Shown here: positions 44,126 to 51,431 of the stretch, piece by piece
How the letters are laid out: the number at the start of each line of letters is the position of its first letter
Position numbering within the stretch: the stretch's first letter is position 1
NCBI RefSeq assembly: GCF_900186505.1
Contig: NZ_LT891970.1
Coordinates: 28,689 to 92,688 of the forward strand
Length of the DNA: 64,000 nucleotides
Direction of reading: 5' to 3'
Source: Enorma phocaeensis
GTDB taxonomy: Bacteria; Actinomycetota; Coriobacteriia; Coriobacteriales; Coriobacteriaceae
The notes under the pieces: generated by a model
The model's input: only the letters and a program-made list of their open reading frames with translations
Told to the model about the DNA's origin: nothing
Databases searched by the model: none
Position numbers and translations under genes: made by a program

Positions 44126-44151
44126 GTGCCCGGCGCCGGGGCGCCGGGCAC
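44126..44151 (-). terminator. Intergenic hairpin, amidohydrolase-epimerase gap
   Basis: GTGCCCGGCGC... pairs over 10-12 bp with its complement ending CGCCGGGCAC in the 69-nt gap. No T-run. Confidence 0.5.
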
Positions 44152-44176
44152 GTCGTTTCGATCCGAGCGCGTGCGG

Positions 44177-45733
44177 CTAGGCGCGATAGACCACCTTGCC
44201 GTTGGAGACGGTGAGCGCCACCTGGATGTCGCGGGCGTCCTTCGGATCGACCGTAAAGGCGTTGCGGTCGAGCACGCAGATGTCGGCGTACTTGCCGGCC
44301 TCGAGCGTGCCGAAGTCGTCCTCGCGCAGGCAGTCATAGGCGCCGCCGTAGGTCCAGGCGCGCAGGAGCTCGGCCACCGTGAGGGTGTTGCCCTGGTTCA
44401 CGGGCAGGCCGTCGTCGAAGTAGCCGCCGCAGGCGCTGTAGATGGACTCACCGATGCTCGGGATGAGCAGGGGCAGGTCCGTGCCGCAGCACACCGTGCA
44501 GCCGGCATCCTCCATGCCGCGACGGTTCCAGCTGTGCTCGAGGCGCTTCTCGCCGATCTGGGTGCGCATCATCGACAGGCAGTCCTCGCGCTTGTCGAGC
44601 GTGAGGATCTGCGGGTAGACCTCGCAGATGCCGCCCATGGCGCCGAAGCGCTCGAGGTCGGCGGGGTCGGAGTTCTCGAGGTCGGTGATGGCGTGGCGAT
44701 GGGCCAGCTTGCCGTCGGCGCCCTTGGGCAGCGCGTCGTAGAGCGCGACCGTGTGGCGCACGGCGCCGTCGCCCTGGCAGTGCAGGGAGTAGCGGAAGCC
44801 CTCGGCGTCGATGGCCTTGAGCTCGCCCTCGATGAGGTCCCACTCGGGGGGCTCCACGACGGTCTTGCCGGCGGCGCCCTCCTCCGCGGTATCCTCGTAC
44901 GGCTCGATCATCTCGGCCAGGCCCGCCCACACGCCGCGGTCGGTCATGCGGTTGAAGCCCGAGAAGCGGACGAACGGTCCGGTGAAGCGATCGCGGGCGG
45001 CGCGGGCGTAGTCGAGGTTCGCGCCCTCGCCCACCGGCTGGCTCATCATCGAGACGCGGACGGTGAGCTCGCCTGCCTGCTCGCGGCGCTCCATCTCGTC
45101 GGCGAAGCCGTAGTAGTCGTCGAAGGCCATCTCCTTGATGGCGGTGACGCCGCGGGCGTTGAGCATGGCCATGTAATCCGTGTACTGGGCGCGCACCTCG
45201 GGCAGCGCCAGGAACTCGGGCATCATGCGCCAGACCATCTCGGAGTAGCACGCCTCGGGCGTGAACCCGTAGTGCTCGCGGGCAGCCGCGTTGAGCGCGC
45301 AGGTCCCGGCGCCCTCCGTGAAGGCCACGGCGGGCACGGCGCCGAACTCGGCCTCGAGGGCCTCGGTCGCGGCGTCGAGCAGGTTCTCGGGCAGGTCGTG
45401 CCCGAAGGCGCCCGGACAGGCCTCGTGCGCGTCCTTCCAGGCGCGCATCGCGGCGGCCACGGCGGCGCCGTCGGCGGCACCCGAGAGATCGGCGCCGAGC
45501 GTGCGCAGGGCCCAACCGGTGAAGAACGTGTGCACATCCACCAGACCGGGCATGATCGTGCCCTCGCCGAGGTCGAAGACCTCGTCGGCCGCCTCGATGT
45601 AGGGCGCGGCGTCAGCGGCCTTGCCCACGGCGGCGATCCGCTCGCCCTCGATGGCCACGAAGCCGTCGAAGGGCTCGCCATCGGTCGCGGTGAACACGCA
45701 CCGCGAGGTGAGAACGATCTTGGAATCGGACAT
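44177..45733 (-). CDS. YtcJ-like amidohydrolase with altered metal motifs
   Basis: The 518-residue protein has the amidohydrolase composite fold: beta-sandwich ends (VFTATDGEPFDGFVAIEGER and the C-terminal LEAGKYADICVLDRNAF) around a barrel with YSLHCQGDGAVRHT, HRHAITDLENSDPADLERF and CGTDLPLLIP (Asp). The expected H-x-H after PGLVDVH is H-T-F, so the second His is missing, and the YtcJ lysine strand reads FVRFSGFNRMTDRG, with Arg where carbamylated Lys is expected. Activity may thus be changed. It is 10 nt after the YfcC-type carrier gene, so transport and first attack on the substrate are probably linked: it may deacylate or cleave the imported compound. Confidence 0.82.
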   Translation of the reverse strand: MSDSKIVLTSRCVFTATDGEPFDGFVAIEGERIAAVGKAADAAPYIEAADEVFDLGEGTIMPGLVDVHTFFTGWALRTLGADLSGAADGAAVAAAMRAWKDAHEACPGAFGHDLPENLLDAATEALEAEFGAVPAVAFTEGAGTCALNAAAREHYGFTPEACYSEMVWRMMPEFLALPEVRAQYTDYMAMLNARGVTAIKEMAFDDYYGFADEMERREQAGELTVRVSMMSQPVGEGANLDYARAARDRFTGPFVRFSGFNRMTDRGVWAGLAEMIEPYEDTAEEGAAGKTVVEPPEWDLIEGELKAIDAEGFRYSLHCQGDGAVRHTVALYDALPKGADGKLAHRHAITDLENSDPADLERFGAMGGICEVYPQILTLDKREDCLSMMRTQIGEKRLEHSWNRRGMEDAGCTVCCGTDLPLLIPSIGESIYSACGGYFDDGLPVNQGNTLTVAELLRAWTYGGAYDCLREDDFGTLEAGKYADICVLDRNAFTVDPKDARDIQVALTVSNGKVVYRA

Positions 45734-45743
45734 CAGATGCTCC

Positions 45744-47204
45744 TTAGGCCAGCATGCCGGAGATAGCGGTGACCACGAGGCCGCCGACGACCAGGAAGAT
45801 CATGAACTTCCAGCAGGTCTTCCACCACTGACCGAAGGAGATCTTCGACACGGAGAGGCCTGCGACGGTCATGCCGGCGGTCGGGCTGATGGTGTTGATG
45901 GTCTGGTTGGCCATCACGAGCGCGGTTACGGCAGCCTCGGGGTTGACGCCCATGAGCTCGGTCAGGGGGCCGATGATGGGCATGGTGAGCGCGGCGAGGC
46001 CGGAGCTCGAGGGCACCAGGATCGACAGGAAGCCGAGCACCAGGTACATGAGCGTCGTGTAGACGGGCGCGGGGGCGCCGGCCAGCGCGGTGGCGAGACC
46101 GTTCAGGATGGTGTCGATGATCATGCCGGCCTCGGCGATGACCAGGATGCCGCGGGCGATACCGATGATGCAGGCGGCATAGGAGAAGTCGGCGAGACCC
46201 GCGACGAACTCCTCGGCCATGGTCTTCTCGTCAAGACCGCCGACGATACCGGAAAGGATGCCCATGCCCATGAAGACCATGGAAATCTCGTTCATGTACC
46301 AGCCCTGGGTCACGAGGCCCCAGACGATGAGGCCCATGCCAGCGGCGAAGATCACGAGCACGAGCTTCTGGCGCAGGGTGAACGGCGCGTCGTCGTCATT
46401 GTCGTCGACGGCGAACTCGACGCGCTTCTGCTTGTCGTCCTCATAGGTGATGGAGGACTCGGGGTTCTTCTTCACGCGGCGGGCGTAGCGCATGACCCAG
46501 AAGATGGCGGCCGCGGTGAAGACGATCCACACGACGAAGCGCAGGCCGAGCTGCGGGTTGCCCTCGATGCCGATGATGCCTTGGGAGATCAGGACGTTGA
46601 ACGGGTTCAGGGTCGAGGCGATGTAGCCGATCTGCGGACCCATGAAGCAGATGAGGAACGCGGTCATGGAGTCGTAGCCGATGCCCATCATGACGGGGAT
46701 GAAGATGGCATAGAACGGCAGCGCCTCCTCGGACATGCCGAACGTGGTGCCGCAGATGGACAGGAGCGTCATCGTGACGGGGATGATGAGCACGTCCTTG
46801 TCCTTGAGCTTACGAGCGACACGGGAGAGGCCGGCGTTGATGGCGTCGGTCTTGTTGATGATGGCGAATGCACCACCGATGAGCAGCACGAAGGCCACGA
46901 CGTCGGCAGCGCCCTGGATGCCGAGCGTGAAGGCCTGCAGCACCTGCGGGACACCCTGGCGCAGGTCGACCGTCTCGCCGGTCACCTCGTCGGTGTAGAC
47001 CTTGGGCACTTCCTGGTAGGTACCGGCGACGGCGACCTCGCGCTCGGAACCGGCGACCTCGATGACCTCACGGTCGAACTGGCCCGAAGGGACGATCCAC
47101 GTCAGAATAGCAAAAAGCACGATCAGCAGAAACGCGATCGTGTACACATGCGGTAGTCTGAACTGGAACTTCTTCTTGGGCTCTACGGACGTTGTCTCGG
47201 ACAT
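45744..47204 (-). CDS. YfcC/DcuC-type membrane carrier
   Basis: The 486-residue protein has about 12 hydrophobic helices, starting FRLPHVYTIAFLLIVLFAIL then TWIVPSGQFDRE, and including VAFVLLIGGAFAIINKTDAI, LLSICGTTFGMSEEALPFYA, GFLSILVPSSSGLAALTMPI and NQTINTISPTAGMTVAGLS. This is the YfcC/C4-dicarboxylate anaerobic carrier group (PF03606), whose members take up dicarboxylates, amino acids or peptides. As the first gene of the catabolic operon it is the candidate importer, which would be unusual for an Amadori compound (E. coli FrlA is an APC-type permease). ATG 47204 has AGGAGGG upstream; a palindromic operator candidate lies 70 bp further. Confidence 0.87.
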   Translation of the reverse strand: MSETTSVEPKKKFQFRLPHVYTIAFLLIVLFAILTWIVPSGQFDREVIEVAGSEREVAVAGTYQEVPKVYTDEVTGETVDLRQGVPQVLQAFTLGIQGAADVVAFVLLIGGAFAIINKTDAINAGLSRVARKLKDKDVLIIPVTMTLLSICGTTFGMSEEALPFYAIFIPVMMGIGYDSMTAFLICFMGPQIGYIASTLNPFNVLISQGIIGIEGNPQLGLRFVVWIVFTAAAIFWVMRYARRVKKNPESSITYEDDKQKRVEFAVDDNDDDAPFTLRQKLVLVIFAAGMGLIVWGLVTQGWYMNEISMVFMGMGILSGIVGGLDEKTMAEEFVAGLADFSYAACIIGIARGILVIAEAGMIIDTILNGLATALAGAPAPVYTTLMYLVLGFLSILVPSSSGLAALTMPIIGPLTELMGVNPEAAVTALVMANQTINTISPTAGMTVAGLSVSKISFGQWWKTCWKFMIFLVVGGLVVTAISGMLA

Positions 47205-47273
47205 AGTTCCCTCCTATTTCCTCGATGCCGTATGGCTTGCCCCTATCACGCATGCCCCGCACCCCCGTCCGGC

Positions 47274-47291
47274 TTAGGACAAACGTTCTAA
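47274..47291. promoter_or_regulatory. Candidate operator for the GntR/HutC regulator
   Basis: TTAGGAC-AAAC-GTTCTAA is an inverted repeat of form TTAGNAC-N4-GTNCTAA, 70 bp upstream of the carrier start and inside the promoter region of the operon. A further half-site GTTCTA follows at 47295. GntR-type dimers bind sites of this size. Confidence 0.45.
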
Positions 47292-47472
47292 GATGTTCTA
47301 TTTTTTACCAGCAGTTTTCTTATGCGTCAAGGCGCTTGGCTCCGGCGCTTCCGCCAATTGCACGAACGGTATCGAATCGCCGCCGAACGGTCTCGAGGCA
47401 TCGTGACGCGCTCGGACAACGCATTGATTTCCGTCATCGCACTCGGAACGGCACTCAGACCGCGCAAAGGTG
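47292..47472. other. Gene-free stretch upstream of the operon
   Basis: A/T-rich at its left end (CTATTTTTTACC), likely holding the operon promoter on the minus strand, then unremarkable sequence without a credible gene. Confidence 0.35.
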
Positions 47473-47616
47473 TCGTTCGGACAAGAATACTGTGGGTCAT
47501 TTCGTTCCGAGGCGCTGCAGCGGACTTTGACGCCTCCGTTTCCTGGCCTTTTTCCAGGGAACCGTCGCGTGTCGACGCGCTGTAGCCCAAAAGCCACAGT
47601 ATTCTTGTTCGAACGA
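47473..47616. repeat. Inverted-repeat element, copy A (144 bp)
   Basis: TCGTTCGGACAAGAATACTG... at 47473 and its reverse complement at 47594-47616 match in 22 of 23 positions and face each other across about 95 bp. The same sequence bounds a second element on the other side of the gene at 47875. It resembles a small non-coding mobile element or REP-like pair. Confidence 0.7.
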
Positions 47617-47874
47617 TCATCGGCCCCTTACGGCGCGCAGTCGTTCACGATTTGTCCTTGATTCGTCTGTGCACATTCTGCGGAAATCGGTGATGCACCG
47701 AGGCGCACGTGTTCACCGTCGGAATCGCAGCGAAGCCGGGAACAGCACAGGCAAGATTGAGGAAACAACTGTGTTGGATTTCGGGTAGCTTTGTGCGAGA
47801 ACCTGCGCGTATTCTGTTTGCCCTTTGGGCCGAAGCCGATGCGTTCAGATGGCGGCATCGGATACGCTAACCTC

Positions 47875-48966
47875 ATGGAACCGATTCTTTCACATACGTC
47901 CGCGCTGCAATTCCACCGGACTCCGCCGATAGTGCACGAGCTCGTTGAGAACTATCCCAGCCTTCTTACCGGCAACGACAAGAGAAGGCTGGTTCGCATG
48001 GAGCATCCGTTCGGGGCCATCGAGAAACCGCTGCATCTGTTGGTCCCCGAGAAAAGGCTGGTCCATGCAAGCAGCCTATGCGTATACCATTCCTGGACGC
48101 AGCGCCTCCCACCCGGCGCGATCGAAGAGACCGATTACTCGCTTTCCGTCACGTCTCCCCTGTTCACGACGATCTGCTTAGCCTCAGTCATACCCACCGT
48201 AGAGCTTACGATGCTCATCCATGAACTCGTCGGTACGTTCAGCGTCTATCGTCCTCCTAGGGAGATACGCGAGGAGCTCCAAAGGCTGGTCGATGCGAGC
48301 CGTCTCCCTATCGTGGACGGATGGCGGCCATCGTTGGACACCGAGGGGAAGCTCACCGATCTTTGGCAGCGCCCACCGCTGCTAACCATCGATGAACTTC
48401 GCGATCTCGCGCTTGAGATGCAAAACTGCACGGGCGTGCACAAATTGAATCAGGCGCTGAAAGACGTCCATGGCATCGCGTCGTCACCGTTGGAGGTGCA
48501 AAGCAGCATGCTGCTCGGTATGTCGCGACGCAAAGGCGGCTGGGGCATGGGCCCGTTCGAGCACAACAAGCGCATCGTGTTGAGCAGGCGGGCCCGCACC
48601 ATTGCCCGGCAAAATGTCTGCACTATAGACCTGTACCTCGAGGGCAGTGAATATCATGGGCCTATTGCCATAGAGTGCCAGGGCGGACCGTTTCATGATG
48701 GAAACGATCGAGCAGCGCATGACGACAACAGGGCGCTGGCGCTTCAAAGCATGGGCATCACATTGATCAGGTTGCGCGGCGACCAGATTTACGACGCGAA
48801 ACGTTTGGAATATGTTGCGGCGTTCCTTGCGAAACTGCTCAACAAGCCCCAGAAGGCGAAGAGCGCATCGCTTAAAAAGAAAGAACTCGAGCTACGCGCC
48901 TCCGTGCTCATCGATTGGTGGACTCTCGGGAGCTATTCCGTCAAGCGAGCTCCCCATTTCAGGTAG
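47875..48966 (+). CDS. Hypothetical protein with C-terminal DUF559/Vsr-like nuclease motif
   Basis: The 363-residue protein has an N-terminal domain (1-240) with HTSALQFHRTPPIV, and MEHPFGAIEKPLHLLV, reminiscent of AbiEi/DUF559-associated regulators but not clearly assigned. The C-terminal part has TIDLYL...GPIAIECQGGPFHD followed by DDNRALALQSMGITLIRLRG, the order Asp, Glu-x-Gln/Lys, His, Asp-x-x-Arg and Gly-Ile-x-x-x-R of DUF559/Vsr-like PD-(D/E)XK nucleases. It may nick or bind DNA. ATG 47875 is preferred; the frame is open from 47791. It is flanked by two inverted-repeat elements with the same ends and lies opposite in strand to the regulator and operon it separates, suggesting insertion as a unit. 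Confidence 0.7.
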   Translation: MEPILSHTSALQFHRTPPIVHELVENYPSLLTGNDKRRLVRMEHPFGAIEKPLHLLVPEKRLVHASSLCVYHSWTQRLPPGAIEETDYSLSVTSPLFTTICLASVIPTVELTMLIHELVGTFSVYRPPREIREELQRLVDASRLPIVDGWRPSLDTEGKLTDLWQRPPLLTIDELRDLALEMQNCTGVHKLNQALKDVHGIASSPLEVQSSMLLGMSRRKGGWGMGPFEHNKRIVLSRRARTIARQNVCTIDLYLEGSEYHGPIAIECQGGPFHDGNDRAAHDDNRALALQSMGITLIRLRGDQIYDAKRLEYVAAFLAKLLNKPQKAKSASLKKKELELRASVLIDWWTLGSYSVKRAPHFR

Positions 48967-49098
48967 GAATACTGTGGGTCAAATCAACGATGTCCGAAAG
49001 ACCAGCATTATCTAAATCAAAATGCCTGATAAACAATGCTAGATGTGACCGTGGGGACCGGAAATGCGAAAAAGGACACAGTATTCTTTATCGAACGA
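48965..49098. repeat. Inverted-repeat element, copy B (134 bp)
   Basis: AGGAATACTGTGGGTCA at 48965 (overlapping the last codon of the nuclease-like gene) faces CACAGTATTCTTTATCGAACGA at 49077-49098. Ends match copy A; the interior does not. The interior of copy B is A/T-rich and has no gene. Confidence 0.65.
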
Positions 49099-49176
49099 TG
49101 GACCAAACAGCCGTGTGCATACGGCGTAGGCGACCCCCACGGATCGAGTTGCAGCTGATCAAGGATTCGGCGTCGA

Positions 49177-49914
49177 TCAGATGCTGAAGATAAACCGCGA
49201 CCCCACGATGTACTGACGGCCGATGAAGAACGGCTGGCCCGCGCCGTCGAGGAAGTCGACCTTCATGAAGAAGAGCGGCTCGCCAGCGGGAACCGCGAGG
49301 TAGGACGCGGTCTCCTGGTCGGCGCGCGCGATCTCGACCGTGCAGTCGCCGGAGTTCTCGGGGTAGCGGCCGGTATGCGCCCGGACGACCTCGAAGATCG
49401 ACGACGAACCGCCCAGGTTCTCCTGCTCGAGGAACTTGAACTCCTCATAGGGGAAGTAGTTGTTCTCGAACATGACGGGCACGCCGTCCGCCATGCGCAG
49501 GCGCACGACGGCGAGCAGATCGGCGCCCTCCTCGAGGCCGAGGAACGCAGCCATCTCCTTGCTCGCGGGGACCACGTGGCGCGAGACGAGGCGCGACGTG
49601 GGCCTCATCCCGTTCACGCGGCACGCCTCGCTGAAGCTCTGGACATCGGCCTCCTGGCGCACCTTGCGCACGAGCTTGGGCGCGTTCACGAAGGTTCCCC
49701 TACCCTGCTGCTTGGTGAGGTAGCCCTCGTAGACGAGCTCCTCGATGGCGCGGCGCACGGTGACGCGGCCGACCTGGTAGGCCTCGGCGAGCTCGAGCTC
49801 GGTGGGAATCTGCGAGCCGGGCGCGTAGGTGCCCGCCTCGATCTCGCCGCGGATGTTGTCCATCACCTGCTGGTACAGCGGGACCGCAGCCCCCTTGGTC
49901 ATCTTCTCATTCAT
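49177..49914 (-). CDS. GntR-family (HutC subfamily) regulator with UTRA domain, FrlR-like
   Basis: The 245-residue protein has an N-terminal winged helix: VPLYQQVMDNIRGEIEAGTY, GSQIPTELELAEAYQVGRVT, VRRAIEELVYEGYLTKQQGR, then a UTRA ligand domain (about 90-240) with VPVMFENNYFPYEEF and PLFFMKVDFLDG. HutC/FrlR-type regulators repress sugar-catabolic operons until a phosphosugar is bound. ATG at 49914 overlaps the end of the upstream HAD gene by 8 nt. The regulated operon (start 47204) is separated from it by the inserted nuclease-like gene. Confidence 0.9.
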   Translation of the reverse strand: MNEKMTKGAAVPLYQQVMDNIRGEIEAGTYAPGSQIPTELELAEAYQVGRVTVRRAIEELVYEGYLTKQQGRGTFVNAPKLVRKVRQEADVQSFSEACRVNGMRPTSRLVSRHVVPASKEMAAFLGLEEGADLLAVVRLRMADGVPVMFENNYFPYEEFKFLEQENLGGSSSIFEVVRAHTGRYPENSGDCTVEIARADQETASYLAVPAGEPLFFMKVDFLDGAGQPFFIGRQYIVGSRFIFSI

Positions 49915-50581
49915 GGTTTCGGGTCACATTCAGAAGGTCGGGAACGGAATCTATGATCTGGTCTGCCGCCGCCTGGGAGAACCCGAAGCGCTCCTCGCGC
50001 TTGGCGAAGACCGTGAGCCCGGCGCGCTTGCCCGCCGTGATGCCCACCTCGGAGTCCTCGATGCAGCAGCACTCGTCTGCCGTGAGGCCCAGGCGCTCCA
50101 TGGCGTGCAGGTAGATCTCGGGGTCGGGCTTGCTCTCGCGGAACTGCTCGCCGCTCACGATCACCTCGAAGCGGTCGGTGATGCCGCACTGGCCGAGCAC
50201 GTCGAGGATGTTGTCCATGCGTGACGACGAGGCGAGCGCGAGGCGCACGCCGCGGCGGGCCAGCTCGTCGAGGGTCTCGACGACGCCGGGGTTGAGCAGG
50301 TCGCGGTAGTGGTAGACGTAGCGGCTGCTCCACTCCTCGAAGCGGGCGTAGGCCTCGTCGGGGGTGAAGGTGCCGTAGCCGCCGCGCTCCCACCAGTCCA
50401 CGAGCGCGTTCACGAACGTCTGGTGCGAGGTCCCGACCATGGCGTTGAGCTCCTCGGTGGGGACGTCGATGCCATGCTCGTCGAGGAAGACGCGCTGCTC
50501 GACGATGTACGCAGCTTCCGTATCGACGATCACGCCGTCCATATCGAAGATCACGGCGCGAAACGGGAAGGCGGTCGGCAT
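49907..50581 (-). CDS. HAD-superfamily phosphatase (beta-phosphoglucomutase/PGMB-like)
   Basis: The 224-residue protein has HAD motifs: I AVIFDMDGVIVDTEAAY (nucleophile Asp), II LALASSSRMDNI, III KPDPEIYLHAMERLG (Lys) and IV CIEDSEVGITAGKRAG, with a helical cap between I and II. Such enzymes dephosphorylate sugar phosphates or isomerise glucose phosphates. ATG 50581 has GAGGAG upstream. Its stop overlaps the GntR start by 8 nt, so the two are co-translated and it is likely part of the same catabolic regulon. Confidence 0.88.
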   Translation of the reverse strand: MPTAFPFRAVIFDMDGVIVDTEAAYIVEQRVFLDEHGIDVPTEELNAMVGTSHQTFVNALVDWWERGGYGTFTPDEAYARFEEWSSRYVYHYRDLLNPGVVETLDELARRGVRLALASSSRMDNILDVLGQCGITDRFEVIVSGEQFRESKPDPEIYLHAMERLGLTADECCCIEDSEVGITAGKRAGLTVFAKREERFGFSQAAADQIIDSVPDLLNVTRNHE

Positions 50582-50715
50582 GGCAACTCCTCGGCAACTC
50601 ACGGTCGGACGGACTGCGCGGGCGCGCACGGCAACCGCACGGCATGCGGCCGCGCGGAACCTGTGAGTATCATAGCCTATTTCGCCGAGTCGGCGGAACC
50701 ATCACGCCCCGGGTG

Positions 50716-51372
50716 TCAGCACCCGGGGAACGCCACGGTCAGCTCGCGGGCGATGGCGGCGGCAAGCGACGCGTGCCCCTCGGGGGTGAGGTGGATGTGG
50801 TCAATCTCGCTCGGCTCGCAGACGAGCGCGGCATCGACGAAGCCGCACCCCTGCTCCTCGGCGATGACCCGGCACCAGCGCCCCGCCTCGTGCGACACGG
50901 CGACCGAGCGCTCGTCGAACGATGAGAGCACGACCTGCTCGACGCCCTCCCCCAGATGGGGCGGCGCCACGATCACGATGTGCGGCACGCGGCTTCCCTG
51001 CCCCCACGGGTACGTCTTCACGATGCCCGCGAGCGACTCGAAGCCGCGCGCGATGTCCGCGGCGGGCAGGCCGTAGCGCGTCTTGAAGTCGTTCGTTCCG
51101 AGCGCGATCACCACGGCGTCGAGCGGCTGGTGGCTCTCGAGCGCGTAGGGCAGCGCCGCCGCGCCGCACCGGTAGGGCTCGTAGGGGTCGGTGTGAACGG
51201 TCGTGCGCCCGCACAGCCCCTCCTCGATCACGTGCCACCCCTCGCCGAGCAGGCCCTGGAGCACGCCGGGCCAGCGCTGCTCGAAGGGGTAGCGCATGCC
51301 CGTGCCCGCGGCGGCCGCCGCGGGGTCGAACCCGAAGGTGTTGCTGTCGCCGAAGCACAGGACGTTTCTCAT
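50716..51372 (-). CDS. SGNH/GDSL-family hydrolase
   Basis: The 218-residue protein shows block I VLCFGDSNTFGFDP (Ser nucleophile in GDSN), the Gly block, block III IALGTNDFKTRYGL (GTND) and block V IDHIHLTPEGH (Asp and His). These are the oxyanion and catalytic residues of SGNH esterases. The substrate is unknown; no signal peptide is visible, so it is cytoplasmic. ATG 51372 is preferred over GTG 51378 and has GGAGGAG upstream. A CCCCGGGTG-TCAG-CACCCGGGG hairpin (50707-50728) overlaps its stop codon and could terminate transcription. Confidence 0.85.
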   Translation of the reverse strand: MRNVLCFGDSNTFGFDPAAAAAGTGMRYPFEQRWPGVLQGLLGEGWHVIEEGLCGRTTVHTDPYEPYRCGAAALPYALESHQPLDAVVIALGTNDFKTRYGLPAADIARGFESLAGIVKTYPWGQGSRVPHIVIVAPPHLGEGVEQVVLSSFDERSVAVSHEAGRWCRVIAEEQGCGFVDAALVCEPSEIDHIHLTPEGHASLAAAIARELTVAFPGC

Positions 51373-51394
51373 GGTCACTCCTCCAAGAAGAATG

Positions 51395-51421
51395 CGGCGC
51401 CCCCGGGTGACGGAGGCGCCG
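51395..51421 (-). terminator. Terminator-like hairpin after pgi
   Basis: CGGCGCC...GGCGCCG forms a 10-bp stem with one mismatch, 11 nt past the pgi stop on the minus strand and followed there by CATTCTTCTTGG. Confidence 0.45.
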
Positions 51422-51431
51422 GCAGCGTCAT

